Positions 1 to 11,664 of a stretch of 64,000 bases of DNA are shown in pieces. How positions within the stretch are numbered: position 1 is the stretch's first letter; the number at the start of each line of letters is the position of its first letter. The stretch is from Sycon ciliatum. Lineage: Eukaryota > Porifera > Calcarea > Leucosolenida > Sycettidae. Made by a program: the position numbers and the translations under genes. The stretch is from the NCBI RefSeq assembly GCF_964019385.1, contig NC_088649.1, positions 22,040,435 through 22,104,434 of the forward strand, read 5' to 3'. The notes under the pieces were generated by a model. That model had not been told where the DNA came from. It worked only from the letters and a program-made list of their open reading frames with translations, and did not search any database.

Positions 1-1630
1 CAGCTCCAGGGCGGTAAACCACTACCGTTGGTATTTGCTATCAACTTGCTCAACGTGACCTTCGTTCGTCTGCGCGTCGCTCTTGCTCCGTCAAACACAT
101 CACTGTTTCCGACAGTGGTTGTAAGCTCCCGTCAGCCACTTGTCAGGAGTGTTATTCGCTCGCATCCAAATTCATTATAAAAATACCGTACGCACGATGC
201 AGAGTTCAATTTGTGCGATATCATAATTGTTTGTGATGCACCACATCGAGCAGAACGCGATCCAAACACAAGCTTACCGACGGTTAGGCTGCCGACCTGA
301 CTGGACAAAATTAATGATCCCTGGCTTCACCAGACGCCAGAAGTCGGAAACCACGTCCTTTGCCGTGACGTCCATCTCCAAAAGAAACTCCATCTTCGTC
401 GTGAAAAGGCTTGAAATACTCTATATTCAGCGGAGATTCGCGGTCTCACGCTTTTTCAGATCGAATAATTTTGTTGTTGTAGCAGTTGCAGGGCAGATCC
501 CAAGAAATTCGAAATTTCAATGGTGGAAGGGTGTACTACCAACAGGATTTCAAAAGGTATGGTTCGCGGCGCGATCGTTCTACCTACATCATTCAAACTT
601 TGCCGAATGGTTCTAACCTACATGGAACCACAGGGTTTGATGACATAGCTGACGCAAAAAGTCACACACACACAGCACATCCGTGTGCACATAATTATAC
701 TAAATTAGTGGACGTCGTCATTATCTTCCCGCTGGTCTCAAATGTACGATGACATGCTATTTCGCCTGACGTTTTATCCCTGGTGGTGGTTAGGTCTGGA
801 GAGCACTGTATAGGTAATGCTCTTCAGTTAAAATCTTCATCAGGCTACTCAAACAAAAACGATGAGGGGTAAATTCCACGAACACTGTATGTTGAGCAGG
901 GAGTGGCGCTTTCTTGCAGGTGTGCCGAATGGAAGGTTCGATGAACTTCTCGTGTGCCCCGGATGGCTGTCGTGAGTCAAGTGAAATTTCAAGGTCGCAT
1001 CAAAGGCGAGAGCTATTACGCACTGAGCAACACACAATTCACAGAGTATCGCCGAAGTCGCACCAGCCACTTCTTGTACACACAAAAATCAGTGAAAGTA
1101 CACACATTCAAAAAGCTATCATGCATTGTCCGTGTCCCTCGCTTCATACGTTTTCCAACTCTACACAGGCACGGAAGCGCAGAATACTATTTGGATTGAC
1201 AAAATCGCGCCAGGCGGCGCACTATTATGGATTATACTCTGCTACCATGTGAATGGCAAAGTCTAAAATAATAACCTGCTAGCACTGTGAATTGTGATTT
1301 ACAATTCACCGTTGGAGGTGGAATCGTAGTTGGCAGTATGCACCGGTTACAGCTGTATGACCATCATTATTTCCTCAATCAAGAAACACGTCACGTAACG
1401 TTCAATCCGCATTATAAGAGCAGGCGGGAATGGTGCCCACTTGGGTAAACATTTGGAAACAATCGCAGTACATTGTGTAGTTCGTAATTCGAGGAACGCA
1501 GGTGAAGCGAAAAGATAACAGCTGACAAGGCTACAATGGAGCTCCAACGTTTAACAAAAGTAAAAGATCTTTTTATTTTTTATCTTTCGTCGCCCTTGGC
1601 CGGATGACCCGTGTACATGCGCTGTGAAAT
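1..1630. other. Left-edge sequence, no gene recognised
   Basis: I see no convincing coding region, RNA gene or mobile element here. The open frames are short (up to about 130 codons), overlap on both strands and lack family resemblance. A short CA run lies near 661-680. Unlike the DNA further right, this stretch has no copy elsewhere in the window that I could find, so it may lie outside the duplicated array. Confidence 0.5.
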
Positions 1631-2206
1631 AGAGTGTTAGGCATGACAGTCGTTACCTTTTCAGTGAAGGAAAAAGACGTACAATGAAGAACACTCTCGC
1701 AGCACAGACGCCGTGCAACCCCGTGACAAAAGAGTTAATATCGATTGCTAGAGAAGAACTTGAGAATGGTTATTATACTACACACAAAATTTTCATTTGT
1801 GTTCCGATTGTAGAAAAGTAACACCGACGGAAATTCACATAGACACACGAACACTCTCCTGTCGAAAGCACGATCGCAATACGGCCACAAACAAACACAC
1901 ACACGCATCTACTACACAAGCGAAAATGTTGTTCAATTCCGGCTACATCCGTGTGAAGACGACGTGATCAATTCAATTATTCTCCCTGCGATTGTCCAAG
2001 AAACAGGACAAACAAGCTGGGGAATTTCCCATTGGTTTTGGATCATTACAATTTTAAACAAGAACCGTTTTGCAGGGGAAGGCTGTTACTGGACTACTAG
2101 AAAACGGGGTAAATCAGTGGGCTAATGGTATCGGAAGAGTTACCAGCTACCCGCTTGTCTTACGTACTCCGCTCGATCGCAGTCATTTGACAGCCAATTT
2201 CTTGCA
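1631..2206 (+). other. 5' flank of gene A1, repeated before A2 and A3
   Basis: This flank is recognisably the same as about 6795-7535 (before A2) and 41430-41735 (before A3). The shared text starts near the phrase GTGTTAGGCATGAC (about 1636 and 6807). It contains CA-rich tracts around 1880-1915 and no coding region. It is best read as the proximal upstream region of the A-type gene, carried along in the duplications. Confidence 0.6.
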
Positions 2207-2213
2207 TATAAAG
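2207..2213 (+). promoter_or_regulatory. TATA box of A1
   Basis: TATAAAG lies in the context CTTGCATATAAAGGCGA, 79 bp before the A1 start codon. The same context precedes A2. The position matches the TATA boxes of the C, D and E genes. Confidence 0.6.
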
Positions 2214-2285
2214 GCGAATGTTTCGTTGTTTAAAGCATGTCTCCACCAGAAATATTGTGTAACTATCGCGGCAAAGGAAAAGACA

Positions 2286-3420
2286 ATGCGAAGGCTTATC
2301 ACCGTATATCTACTGATCATGTCCAGCATTAGTGGGCATGCGAAATGCGTTACTAACTTTACCAGTAGTAGTATTGCTTCATCGGGGTGGCATAAATCGG
2401 ATGATTTGACAAAGCGCCTGTGCGGCGTTTCACAGCCATCATCCGCCGGCACTCCTGCAAACAAGACTTGCTCCACCAAGGAGGTGGACGAAAGCATTCT
2501 GGTTCTCCTTGATGCAGTTCTGCGCAGGGAGATGAAGAGCTGTAGGCACATCGTGGACCCAATGAGGTCTTGGAAGGGGAATGTCGGATGTGCTCTACTA
2601 ACCTTCACCATACTTCGCGTTCAGGCTTTGATGAAGCATCTTCTAAGCGGTCCAGAGCTGCACAATGTCGTGGATATGCTGAGATCAAGTCATAGTCTAA
2701 CTGCCACTGTCCACCATTCACGCAGCATCATAGAAAACTGCAACCTGAAGCAAGTGTCCTCTGAGCTTTACTGTGGAAACTCCACTGGTCCGAATGGCTG
2801 CAGGTTGCTTACTTTGTCTAAAACGCTTTTGTTCTTCGTGACACATTCGAAAAGTCCCAATCCAACTCGGATGGAGCTAAGCCTTTGGATGCTGGGAGCC
2901 AGAACTGGAAAAGGCGCGTCTTCTTCTTGCAAAACCAGGTAGATTGGATATTGATGACAAATGTCTTGATACACTACAGGTCATCGGCACAAAGTTATAC
3001 AAACTTCTCATTCCCGGCATGTTCCAAGAAGTACGAGTATTTCTGTTTAACGTTGGAACATTAGACAGAGGCAAGAACACGCGACGATCGCTGTTGTCAC
3101 TTATCCACACTAGGCTTCTTACGCTTATGGCACAGCCAGCTGTTTTACAACGCCACGTTTACACACTGTTCAATAAAATGAAAGAATTCGTCAGGCGCAG
3201 GAACCAATTGAGCCAGTCAAACAAAGTGGTGGCTTCATGTCGAGGTCTTCGCGGACCAAAGTCACAAGTACGGTCAACTGTGCTGAAGCTGTTAGCACTT
3301 GTTGTTGTCCATTATGCGCGAAGTGAAATAACTTCATCACCACGGGTACCGTTTATCATCGCCTCTTTGCTTGTATCTGTTCTCCAGTCCAAAGTTGACT
3401 TGGTGCTGGACAATGCGTGA
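2286..3420 (+). pseudogene. A1: ten-cysteine secreted family member, frameshifted
   Basis: The ATG at 2286 aligns with the family start and opens a signal-peptide-like leader (MRRLITVYLLIMSSISG). The conserved cysteine contexts are all visible: KRLCGV, NKTCS, KSCRH, VGCALL, ENCNLK, LYCGN, NGCRLL, GCWEP (other frame), DKCLD and VASCRG. Compared with A3, about 8 bp are missing near 2890, just before the GCWEP segment, so the frame shifts: the first frame ends at 2942 while the homologous continuation runs in another frame to the stop at 3418-3420. No intron signals explain this. A 3' flank of about 450 bp follows, shared with A2 and A3. The frame is open further upstream (from 2070), but homology and the TATA box favour 2286. 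Function is unknown; I infer an extracellular protein gene recently lost. Confidence 0.72.
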
Positions 3421-3919
3421 GCCTCCTCACTGGTAGAATTCACTGCTTACACGTCATACACGATAACAATGTGATTGCAGCGAATTTCAGCAGAGCATAA
3501 TGTCCAAAACGCCAGTGCAAGCAGACCATGATTATTTTTTTATGAATTAAAACAGCACAAAGCCACAAATGTATCAAGTTCGTATCCGTGACACCTGTCC
3601 TTTGCTTTTCATCTCATACGTCATAATTTTGTGGTGCAATCACCATCTACAAGGCAACAACAATGACATTTCCACCTTTGTATCGTCTGCTTCTCTGTGA
3701 AGGTAAATCACTTCTAAACAAAAATCGTTATTATTCTCATTTGAGGAGTTGGCGGTAATAATAACAACACATCTTCTTGTTGCCAGCTGTCGTTTCAAGC
3801 TAATTTCACATTTCTGTTACGTCCACAAACGTCCTCGATACCCCGAAGGCAATGCTAACTGACTCAACTCAGTGATCGAACAAGGCTATTAAATTTATCC
3901 CACGATGACCCGACTTGTA

Positions 3920-4110
3920 AATTTGAGATCCATTTTTTTCTGCTCGTCTTGACCCTGCCTCCCCTCATTGCTACTTCCGTTTTCGTATTTTTATTTTCAT
4001 TTATTTTCTCTTCATTTCTGACTCTTCTTACTGGTTGTCATCGCTTTCATAATATTGGGCAGAACTGCCCGTTTGCTATGCGATGTAAAATAAATAAACA
4101 ACAACAACAA
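3920..4110 (+). mobile_element. Probable LINE 3' tail with CAA-rich end
   Basis: A pyrimidine-rich stretch is followed by an A-rich tail, AAATAAATAAACAACAACAA, near 4087-4110. The stretch is absent at the equivalent place in the A2, B2 and A3 flanks (for example between about 9945 and 10000). The form, a short 3' fragment with a simple tail, fits a 5'-truncated non-LTR insertion. No coding part is left, so the family is uncertain. Confidence 0.4.
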
Positions 4111-4507
4111 CGCCGAGAGTGTTATTTGCTTTCTCCCATCTGAAGACAACACGCTAGGTCAACTCCCATGAAATGCCGAATGACAGCTAATTTGATGTGC
4201 TTATTCTATATCTGACCTGGGCAATCTCCTCGCGTTCTAGATAGTAATTACTGTGCTTTTCTTTTATAAAAATCCCCTTGTTATATGCACCTATGAATGT
4301 TTATCGCAAACAACTGGATGTAGATTCTCACTGCTCGCTCTTCTTTGTCCATAGAGAAAGAGTACACTGGTATGCTCTAGATTGCTTCTTATCAATGCTA
4401 TTTGTCGTCTAGAACGATCTGCAGTCAAAACCATCCTGGATGAGACCGACAACAGCTGTGTCTAGAAAGGGTAGATTGAAATAGCTATGAAAAGTACTCA
4501 ATATAAT

Positions 4508-4685
4508 TGTAACACCTGTCAGGACGACCACTCGGATTAGGCGACGACCTGTCCTAGACGACCCTGAAACCAGCAGCAAGGGATGCTCTTTCCTGTCAAA
4601 TGACCCTGGATAAAGAGACCACCTGGTATCTTAGACCACGTTTTGAAGGTCCCTTGAGTGGTCGTCTTAGACACGTTTCACTGTA
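4508..4685. mobile_element. Short inverted-repeat element (MITE-like)
   Basis: The two ends are imperfect inverted repeats of about 25 bp. The left reads GTAACACCTGTCAGGACGAC and the right, reverse-complemented, GTGAAACGTGTCTAAGACGA; both continue CCACTC. About 178 bp lie between the outer ends. The equivalent flanks before B1, B2 and B3 lack it (compare 10350-10380). I could not define the target duplication. A non-autonomous DNA transposon is the likely identity. Confidence 0.5.
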
Positions 4686-5870
4686 TAGCAGTCAGTCGAA
4701 GAAGTATTCTGTTATTTCTAGTGGAGAAACCAAAACAGGCAGACGCCTAAAAACAATAGACCCACAGTGTAGGATGGTTGTGTTACAGGGATCGTAAACA
4801 GATGCGAGGCCAAAATCGTGGGAAATCTTGCGCTTTGATCCATTCTCATGCCGTATTCTGCCCAGTGAAATACTATCGATTGCTGCGTTGTTGGTCCTCT
4901 TCCTACTTGTGCGGCACTCAAGTTTGCGCTTTGCACCATTTCGAATCCCAGTGTTGGTAGTTCTAGGTCTTTAGTTCATAGTTACACAAACAGTCCATTT
5001 CAAAAAGATTTACAATCAGGTGTTGGTCCTAAAAAATATGAAGATAAGGGAAAATTGGTCAACAAAGTACATAAAAGGCCTTGTTAGGACACGGCAAATT
5101 GTTCTGTGAAGGTTTCGGAACAATTGGACCAGCGGTTAAGGAGTTATAATTTCGGCCAAGTTTCCGGCCTTTTCCCATTGTTTATAATTTGCCCTGGACG
5201 CCAGTATCAATTTATTTTTCAAAACCAACGATTTATCCATTCCCTTTTTGGCCTTGTGGTTATGAATGCTGTCTTCTGACCATGAAGTTGTGAGTTCAAA
5301 TCCCAACAAATCTTCAAGTCAAACATTTTCCTCATTTTTTCATTGTTTTGGTGACCACGCTGGTACAAGACAAAGAAGGTGGCTGCGCTAAACGACTTGT
5401 TGCTGGAGCTCGCGTGTCCTGCCGAACTGGCTGACACTTGACTGGCTCACGCCATGCGAAGTTGTGAACACACAAAACACTGAAACGGTGTGAGTGAACG
5501 CGGATGTCATTGCGCTGTAGCTACGTGTTGTTGAATACACTCGCACATCATTTCAAGTTCGCCAAAATTACTTGAATTTAGGAGTCAACGCCGTATTCTA
5601 TCAGCTTTCACAGGCGTCTGCTTTTATCTAAATGTCGTCGAAGTCACACTCCCCGGGCGACCGCCAGGCTCGCAAATATTTTTGAAATGGACTTTAGTAA
5701 CAAGGCCAAGTGGTGACAAATAAAAGTAGCGTCACCTGCGCTTATTGTGTTTCCAACGGTCACGGCATCGCTTTGCCTGGGGCGGGCTCGTGCAAGATCG
5801 CGAGTTCATATTTTTTAATTCAAGAAGTACCTCCTTCGCTCTCAAGCCATCGTGCAGTATTTTCCTGAGG

Positions 5871-7535
5871 AGTGTTCACCAGCACCTAAGACGTAGGAGC
5901 TCGGATTTCGCTTGTCGTTGGACACTGACGGAACGAGCCCAGACTTGGTTGGCCTCAGAACCAAAAGAAATCAGAGATCGCTGTGATAGATATTACTGAG
6001 ACGCCCATCATTGCTTACTGGCCCGTAACAACATGTAAAGCCAAACCACAGCACAGGCACAGCAGTGGCTAAGAAAAAAGTCAGCTGAGGCTTCTCCTTT
6101 TCTACAAAGCGAAAACTATGACCTCAGCGACAAGTAGCAGTTTTGTTGAAATAAATATTCTGGTTCGCGCGCCCTTCTGTCACAATGATGCTGCAACTGT
6201 GTTAATTATAAATATGCTGCTGCAACTGGAGACGCTTTAAAAGTACATACGCAGGTGACGCGAATTTTGGTTGCCACTACATGGCCAAGTAACTACTTAT
6301 TGTCAAGAAGCAGTTACTTTGAAGGGCCATATTTTAGACAAAGGTGATTGTCAGTTGGTGTTGGCCTCCTATGTGACACAGGTAGCACATCCAATCGTCA
6401 TAATTATTGCACTAGTCTCTTCAATATACTTGCTCAGTTACGGGTCCACTAGAGACAAAGTGCATTAAAGCAGTGTCTCCAGTTTCCTGGTAGTCTCTAA
6501 TGTACGGCGCCACTAGCAGGCAGAGGAAGGAAAGTCATGATTTCCGAAGTAATTACCTTCGGTGTGCATCATATGGTGTGGACAAAAATGATGTATGACT
6601 AGCGAGAGTATACTGATAAGACACTAATTCAATCAGATGAAATTTGGTAATTGCGCACCGAGTGAATGGGGGGGGGGGAGGGCAGGGTAAAGGACGCTTC
6701 CAAAAATAGCTCAAGCTGCCTATGGAAATAACAACAATATCCAATATTAGACAGTTCAAAGAACATGTTAAATGTCATGCCAAGTTGTAAGCTTTCTCGC
6801 CCAGAGTGTTAGGCATGACCCTTCACTCGACACCTTTTCAGTGAACAATTGCAACACAACGTAGCAAAGAAGAACAACCTCGCGGCACTGACGCCGTGCA
6901 AGCGCGTGAGAACAAAGCTAATCTGCGATTGCTGGAGAACTTGACATAAGGTTCCAACAACAGGTATATACCATTTAACAACGCAGCTAATTTACAATTA
7001 GATTCCGTTTGTAGAAACGGAACACAACCGGAAATTCACATGTAAACACACATATACCCAAGTAAAAAGCTCGATTGCAGTACGGCACCGCAGAAACACA
7101 CACAAACACGTACAACACACACACACACACAAACACGTAAAACACACACAAGCACCTACTATACAAGCTAAAAGGTTGTTCAGTTCCGGCAATATTCGTG
7201 TAAAGACGACGTGATCAATTAACTTATTCTCCCATCGTCCAAGAAACATGACAAACAAGCTGAAGCATTACCCACGGGTCAAGAATCATTACAATATCAC
7301 GTGCCTAGCTGCTTTCTACTGTCCAAAGCCTAAACGAAATGATAGTAGCCCACTGTGCGAAATTTAAAACAAAATTACAATTCTAAACTAGAAAGGTGTT
7401 GCTGGGGAAGGCTGTCATTTCACCAGACCACTTAGAACACGAGGTCATGCAGTGGTCTCTCAGACTGGTCACCAGCTACCAGCTTGTCTCACTAACCTCG
7501 CTCAATCGCAGTGATTTCGCTGCCGCGTTCTTGCA
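5871..7535 (+). other. Upstream region of A2, left end of the duplicated block
   Basis: From about 5875 the sequence matches 40500-41440 upstream of A3, for example the phrase CTTGTCGTTGGACACTGA at 5910 and 40541. This is the leftmost point where I can follow the 5.9-21.8 kb versus 40.5-55.5 kb duplication. It holds the conserved upstream block (6421-6530), a G run near 6669, and CA-rich stretches at 7095-7150. No gene is recognised. Confidence 0.55.
6421..6530 (+). promoter_or_regulatory. Conserved upstream block, A2 copy (E-box lost)
   Basis: This is a copy of the roughly 100-bp block found before nearly every family member: ATACTTG..CAG, GTCCACTA, GACAAAG, CTCCAGTTTCCTGGTA, then CTCTAA..TACGGCGCCACTAG. 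The central E-box position reads TACGGG here instead of CACGTG. It lies about 1.1 kb before the A2 ATG. Confidence 0.5.
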
Positions 7536-7542
7536 TATAAAG
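7536..7542 (+). promoter_or_regulatory. TATA box of A2
   Basis: TATAAAG in the same CTTGCATATAAAGGCGA context as A1, 82 bp before the A2 ATG at 7618. Confidence 0.55.
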
Positions 7543-7729
7543 GCGATTGCTTCGCATTTTAGATAATTCGTACCCTCTAAAAAGGCGTAACCATCGTTGC
7601 GCCTAACAGACAAAACAATGCTTATACTGATCACTGTATATGTACTTGTCATATCCAGCATGTGTGTACAATGTGTCAACAACAACACCAGCAGGAGTAC
7701 TGCTTCATCGGGGTGGCAGCAGTCGGATA

Positions 7730-8431
7730 CCGTACTGGCAATATATGTTGCCGCGTGAAGGCCGATTCACAATACAACTTTCTGCGACGCGACATGCGAC
7801 TTGCGACACATGCGACGAGCTGCGACAGCGACACACGGTTCACAATATTCTTCATGTTTGCGACATCCTCATGCACAAGAAGTACTATGCACGTGCACTG
7901 CACGTACACTGCACGTGCACCCAGGGTCGAAACTGTACTCCATTTGTGTATGTCGCATGTCGCACGTCGCAAAAGTTGAACTTTCTTCAACTTCTGCGAC
8001 AGGTGCATTGCGACAGCTTGCGACAGCCTGCGACAGCTTGCGGCAGCTCGCGACAGGCAATTTCTTGTCGCAACTGTCGCAAATCGCGTGTCGCGTCGCA
8101 GAAAGTTGTATTGTGAATCGGCCTTAACGCGTAACGCAGGAGGGTGCGGCGTAACGCGCGACCAGGCTAGTGCGACAAATTTTCGTTGAGTTCGTAACGC
8201 GCGTCCGGCGGGGTGCGGCGATCTTTTCATTCAAAATGATGCAGAGAAGCAAAAAAATGATGCGGCAATAGCAAAAAAGTGATGCGGCAATAGCAAAAAA
8301 AGGACTGCGGCAATATAGAAACCTGTGTAACGGCTCCTGTGCGACTTGGCATGTAACGCCCTGCGTGCGGCAAACATGTGCCAATGTAACGCTTCATGGC
8401 CTCACTGCGGCAACATAATTTGCCAGTACGG
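7730..8431. mobile_element. 702-bp inverted-repeat DNA element inside A2
   Basis: The ends are inverted repeats beginning CCGTACTGGCAA and then nearly matching through ATATGTTGCCGC. It is flanked by TA on both sides (7728-7729 and 8432-8433), and A3 shows the uninterrupted site (GGATGATTTGAC). TA duplication suggests a Tc1/mariner-like or similar transposase acting in trans. The interior codes for nothing and holds repeated phrases such as ATGCGGCAATAGCAAAAAA. A second inverted-repeat element sits inside it at 7758-8125. Confidence 0.8.
7758..8125. mobile_element. 368-bp inverted-repeat element nested in the 702-bp element
   Basis: The first and last 37 bp are perfect inverted copies (beginning AAGGCCGATTCACAATACAA), and the similarity continues with mismatches to about 50 bp. 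The interior is rich in short TGCGAC/GTCGCA motifs in both orientations, so the whole could fold into a long imperfect hairpin. It has no coding capacity. The target duplication is not clear (CGCGT occurs near both edges). It is a MITE of a different family from its host element. Confidence 0.75.
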
Positions 8432-10810
8432 TAATTTGACAAAGCGCCTGTGCGGCGTTTCACAACCATCATCCGCGGGCACTCCTGCAAACAAGACTTG
8501 CACCACCAAGGAGATGGGCGAAAGCATTCTGGTTCTCTTTGACGCAGTTCTGCGCAGGGAGATCAAGAGCTGTAGAAATATTTTTAACCCAATGAGGTAT
8601 TGGAAGGGGAATTTCGGATGTGGTCTACTAACCTTCCTAATTTTTTTGCGTTCAGGCTATGATGAAGCATCTTCTAAACAATCCAGAGCTGCATAAGGTC
8701 GTGGATATGCTGAAATCAAGTCAAAGTCTAAACGCCACTGTCAAGCATTCTCGAAACATCATAGAAAAGTGCAACCTGAAGCAAGTGTCCTCTCAGCTTT
8801 ACTGCGGACACTCCAGTAGCACCAATGATTGCAAGTTACTAGTTGTGTCCAAGATGCTCTTGTTCTTCACGACACATCCTCAGAGACCAAATCAAACCTC
8901 AATGGACGTGAGCCAGACTAGTTTTGGATGCCGGGAGCCGGAACTCGAAACAGCGCGTGTTCTACTTGCAGAAGCAGGGAAATGGGATTTAGATGACGCC
9001 TGTATTGCAGGTTATCAGCTCGAAGTTATTAAAGCTACTCATTCCCGTCTTGTTGGAAAATACACCAGTAGTACTGTTTAACGTTGTAGAAAGACGCAAG
9101 GACAGGAACCGGTCCCTGTCGTCTTATTTTCCCACTAGGTTTCTTACGCTTATTACACAGCCAGCTGCTTTACAACGCCATGTTTACACACTGTTCAAGA
9201 AAATGAAAGAATTCCTCTCTCCGCAGGAACCAAGTGAGCAAGTCAAAAAAAGTGTTGGCCTCATGTCGAGATCTTCGCGGACCGAAGTCACAGGTCCGGT
9301 CCACTGTGCTGAAGCTATTAGCACTAGTTATTGTGAATGATGCGCGGAGCAGAATGATTACCTCCACAGGGTTGCCGTTTATCGTTGCCTCCTTGCTTGT
9401 ATCTGTTCTCCAGTCCAAAGTGGACTTAGTGCTAGACAATCCGTGAGCCTTCACACTGATAGAACTCGCGGCTAGCACGTCGCCACGATTACAATGTGAT
9501 TGCAGCAAAGTCCACCAGACAATTATGTCCAAAACTCCAGCACAAGAAGACCAAGTATGTATGGATAAAAACAGCACAAAGCCGCAAATTTATCAAGTTG
9601 AGTTTTCTCCAATTTTGTGTCCGTAACAACTAAACTCGTTTCATCTTCTGCGTTCTAATTTGGTGGTGCAGTCACCATCTATTTGGAAGCAACAATGACA
9701 TTCCCGTTTGTATTATCTTCTGCTTGTGAAGGCAAGTCACGTCCACATCTGATGAAACCTATCATGCCAATAGTTAATGTTATCATGTGAGAATTTGGTG
9801 ATAATAAGCACAACACTTCTTCCCTTTACAATCTGTCGTTTTAAGCTAAATTTAAAATTATTTTACGTTCACAAACATCCTCGATGCCGCGAGGGTAGTG
9901 CCAAATGACAGAAGTCAGCGATCGAGCAAGTCCATTAACGTTATTTTCTGATTTCCTCCTACTCCAAGTTTTGTTTTCATTCACCGATCTTCAGCCAACC
10001 GGCGAGGTCTACACCCATGAAATGCGGAATGATAGCAGATTTGATTTGCCTTTTCAATTTGCTGATCTGGGCAATCTTTTGTCGTTATAGGTCATCATTA
10101 TTATAATGCTTTTCTGTTACATAACTCGTTTGTTATGCACACCAATGAATTTTTATCACAATCAACTGGATTTTGGCTCGCACTGTCGCTCTCCTGTGTC
10201 CATAGAAAATGAGCGCACTGTTATGCTCTTCGTTGCTTCCGAATAACGGTAGTTGAAGTGTTGAACGCTCTGCAGTCAAAACCCTCCTGAGTGAGAGCGA
10301 CAACAGCGGAGGTTTAAAAAAAGGTTCAATTGAAATAGCTATGAGAACTCCTCAGTGCACACAACAGTCAGTGATTGTGCTACAGGGATCGTGAATAGAT
10401 GTGAGGTGGAAAGTTAGGGAAATCCTGCGCTTTGATCCATTATTATGCCGTATTGCCCGCAGTGAAATGCTATCGATTGCTACATTGTTTGTCCTCTCCT
10501 TACTTCTACCGCTCTCAAATTTGCGCTTTGCCCCGTTTCGAATCCCAGTGTTGGCAGGTCTAGGGCTGGGGAACACCCCTCCTCAGTACAAAGGATGCTG
10601 TAGCTGTGTTCATTGCATGCTGCTGCCGCTGGAAACACAAGTATAGGTGACGAGACTTTTGTTTGCCACCTCTTGGCCAAGTAACTACGCCTTGTCATGA
10701 AGCAGTGACTTCAACGGCCTTTTTTTGTTATGCAAAGGTGATTCTCATTTTGGTGTCTCCTATTTGACACAGGATGCACGTTCCAAATAGAGCAATATTC
10801 AAATTTGATA

Positions 10811-10920
10811 AGTCTCTGCAGTATACTTGATCAATCACGTGTCCACTACAGACAAAGAGCAGTAAAACATTATCTCCAGTTTTCTGGTAGCCTCTAACGT
10901 ACGGCGCCTCTAGCAAGCGG
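10811..10920 (+). promoter_or_regulatory. Conserved upstream block, B1 copy, with E-box
   Basis: This is the best-preserved form of the block. ATACTTGATCAATCACGTGT is followed by CCACTACAGACAAAGAGC, CTCCAGTTTTCTGGTAGC and CTCTAACGTACGGCGCC. A CACGTG E-box lies at 10836-10841. It sits about 1.8 kb before the B1 ATG, a distance lengthened by the 11665-12208 insertion. Confidence 0.5.
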
Positions 10921-11204
10921 AAGGAGGAAAGTCATGATTATCACAGTTAAAAGCTTAGGGGTGCATGATGTGGTGAATAAAAATGGATTAAAGAATGATG
11001 TTAGGCTAGCGAGAGTGTACTGGTAAATCAATTATTCAATCAGATTTAATTTGCAATTGAGGTTCGATTGATTTCGAGGCAGGGTAAAGGACGCTTGCAA
11101 ATAAAATGGCTCAAGCTGCATATGGAAATGAAGACAATATCCGATATTAAACACTTCAAAGACGCTGTTAAATGTCATGCCAAGTTGTAGGCTTCCTCTC
11201 CTAT

Positions 11205-11400
11205 TTTGCTAGCTTATGTCGCCACTATTTCCGATGGCCAACATAGCGATAAATTTCACGCCGCTGATGTGTCCTTTTCTTCCGATTATTGTGTTCTTTC
11301 CTTTTTTCTTTCGTTTCCCTTCTCTTGTCTTGGCTGGCTAACGCCCCCGCCTAAGCAGTGGAATCTAACATTCAACAGCGAATTACAATAAAAATAAACA
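11205..11400 (+). repeat. LINE-tail-like repeat, B1 copy
   Basis: A block of about 195 bp runs from GCTAGCTTATGTCGCCACTA through a pyrimidine-rich middle to TTGGCTGGCTAACGCCCC and an A-rich tail (AATAAAAATAAACAAAAAT). Related copies lie at 17560-17750, 23935-24135, 44700-44898 and 50575-50775. The CCATGGCTGGCTA-type phrase also occurs in the 3' UTR of the truncated LINE at 54133-54737, so these are probably 5'-truncated LINE 3' ends. Confidence 0.5.
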
Positions 11401-11664
11401 AAAATACACACAGACTCAAACCGCCCGTGAACACAAGTATCTAGACATATATGCCCAGCACATATGCATGAAAACATAATACCGGGACATGGATGATACC
11501 CCGAGCAGACACAACTGCTCGGGTACGTACACATAGACACACAAACACACCCACGAACACACACGTATATACACACTCACACACATACTCACAAATACAA
11601 CCACATACATGCATTATGATGATTGATCTAGCTGAAGCGTGCATCATGTGGCAAATACGTTGTA

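Larger units (their letters stand above)
3421..5870. other. A1 to A2 intergenic DNA (unit flank with insertions)
   Basis: The stretch 3421-3910 is the A-type 3' flank, seen again at 9447-9905 and 42962-43440. About 4150-4510 and 4770-4975 match 10020-10380 and 10380-10570, and also 22740-23300 and 43490-44080. In the A1 copy the leader-like reading frame of this block (compare 10467) lacks its ATG (ATA at about 4868). Two insertions interrupt it: a LINE-like tail at 3920-4110 and an inverted-repeat element near 4508-4685. From about 5000 to 5870 I recognise nothing. Confidence 0.5.
7618..9446 (+). pseudogene. A2: family pseudogene split by a nested transposon
   Basis: The ATG at 7618 opens a leader like that of A3. 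After about 37 codons the gene is interrupted by a 702-bp inverted-repeat element (7730-8431). Homology resumes at 8434 (LTKRLCGVSQPSS) and continues through the family cysteines to a stop at 9444-9446. There are further lesions: a frame change near 8648 in a T run, an 8-bp loss near 9011 relative to A3, and other frame changes near 9220. With the insertion and several frameshifts it cannot encode the family protein. It is the duplication partner of A3 (41751-42860), which lacks the transposon, so the element arrived after the two copies separated. Confidence 0.75.

Noticed and set aside
2070-2285. Longer N-terminus for A1
   Set aside because: The added frame lies upstream of and across the TATA box and has no counterpart in A2 or other members.
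7676-8230. Long minus-strand frame of 184 codons in A2
   Set aside because: It lies over the nested inverted-repeat elements. Frames on both strands result from the GCGACA-type repetition, not from a gene.
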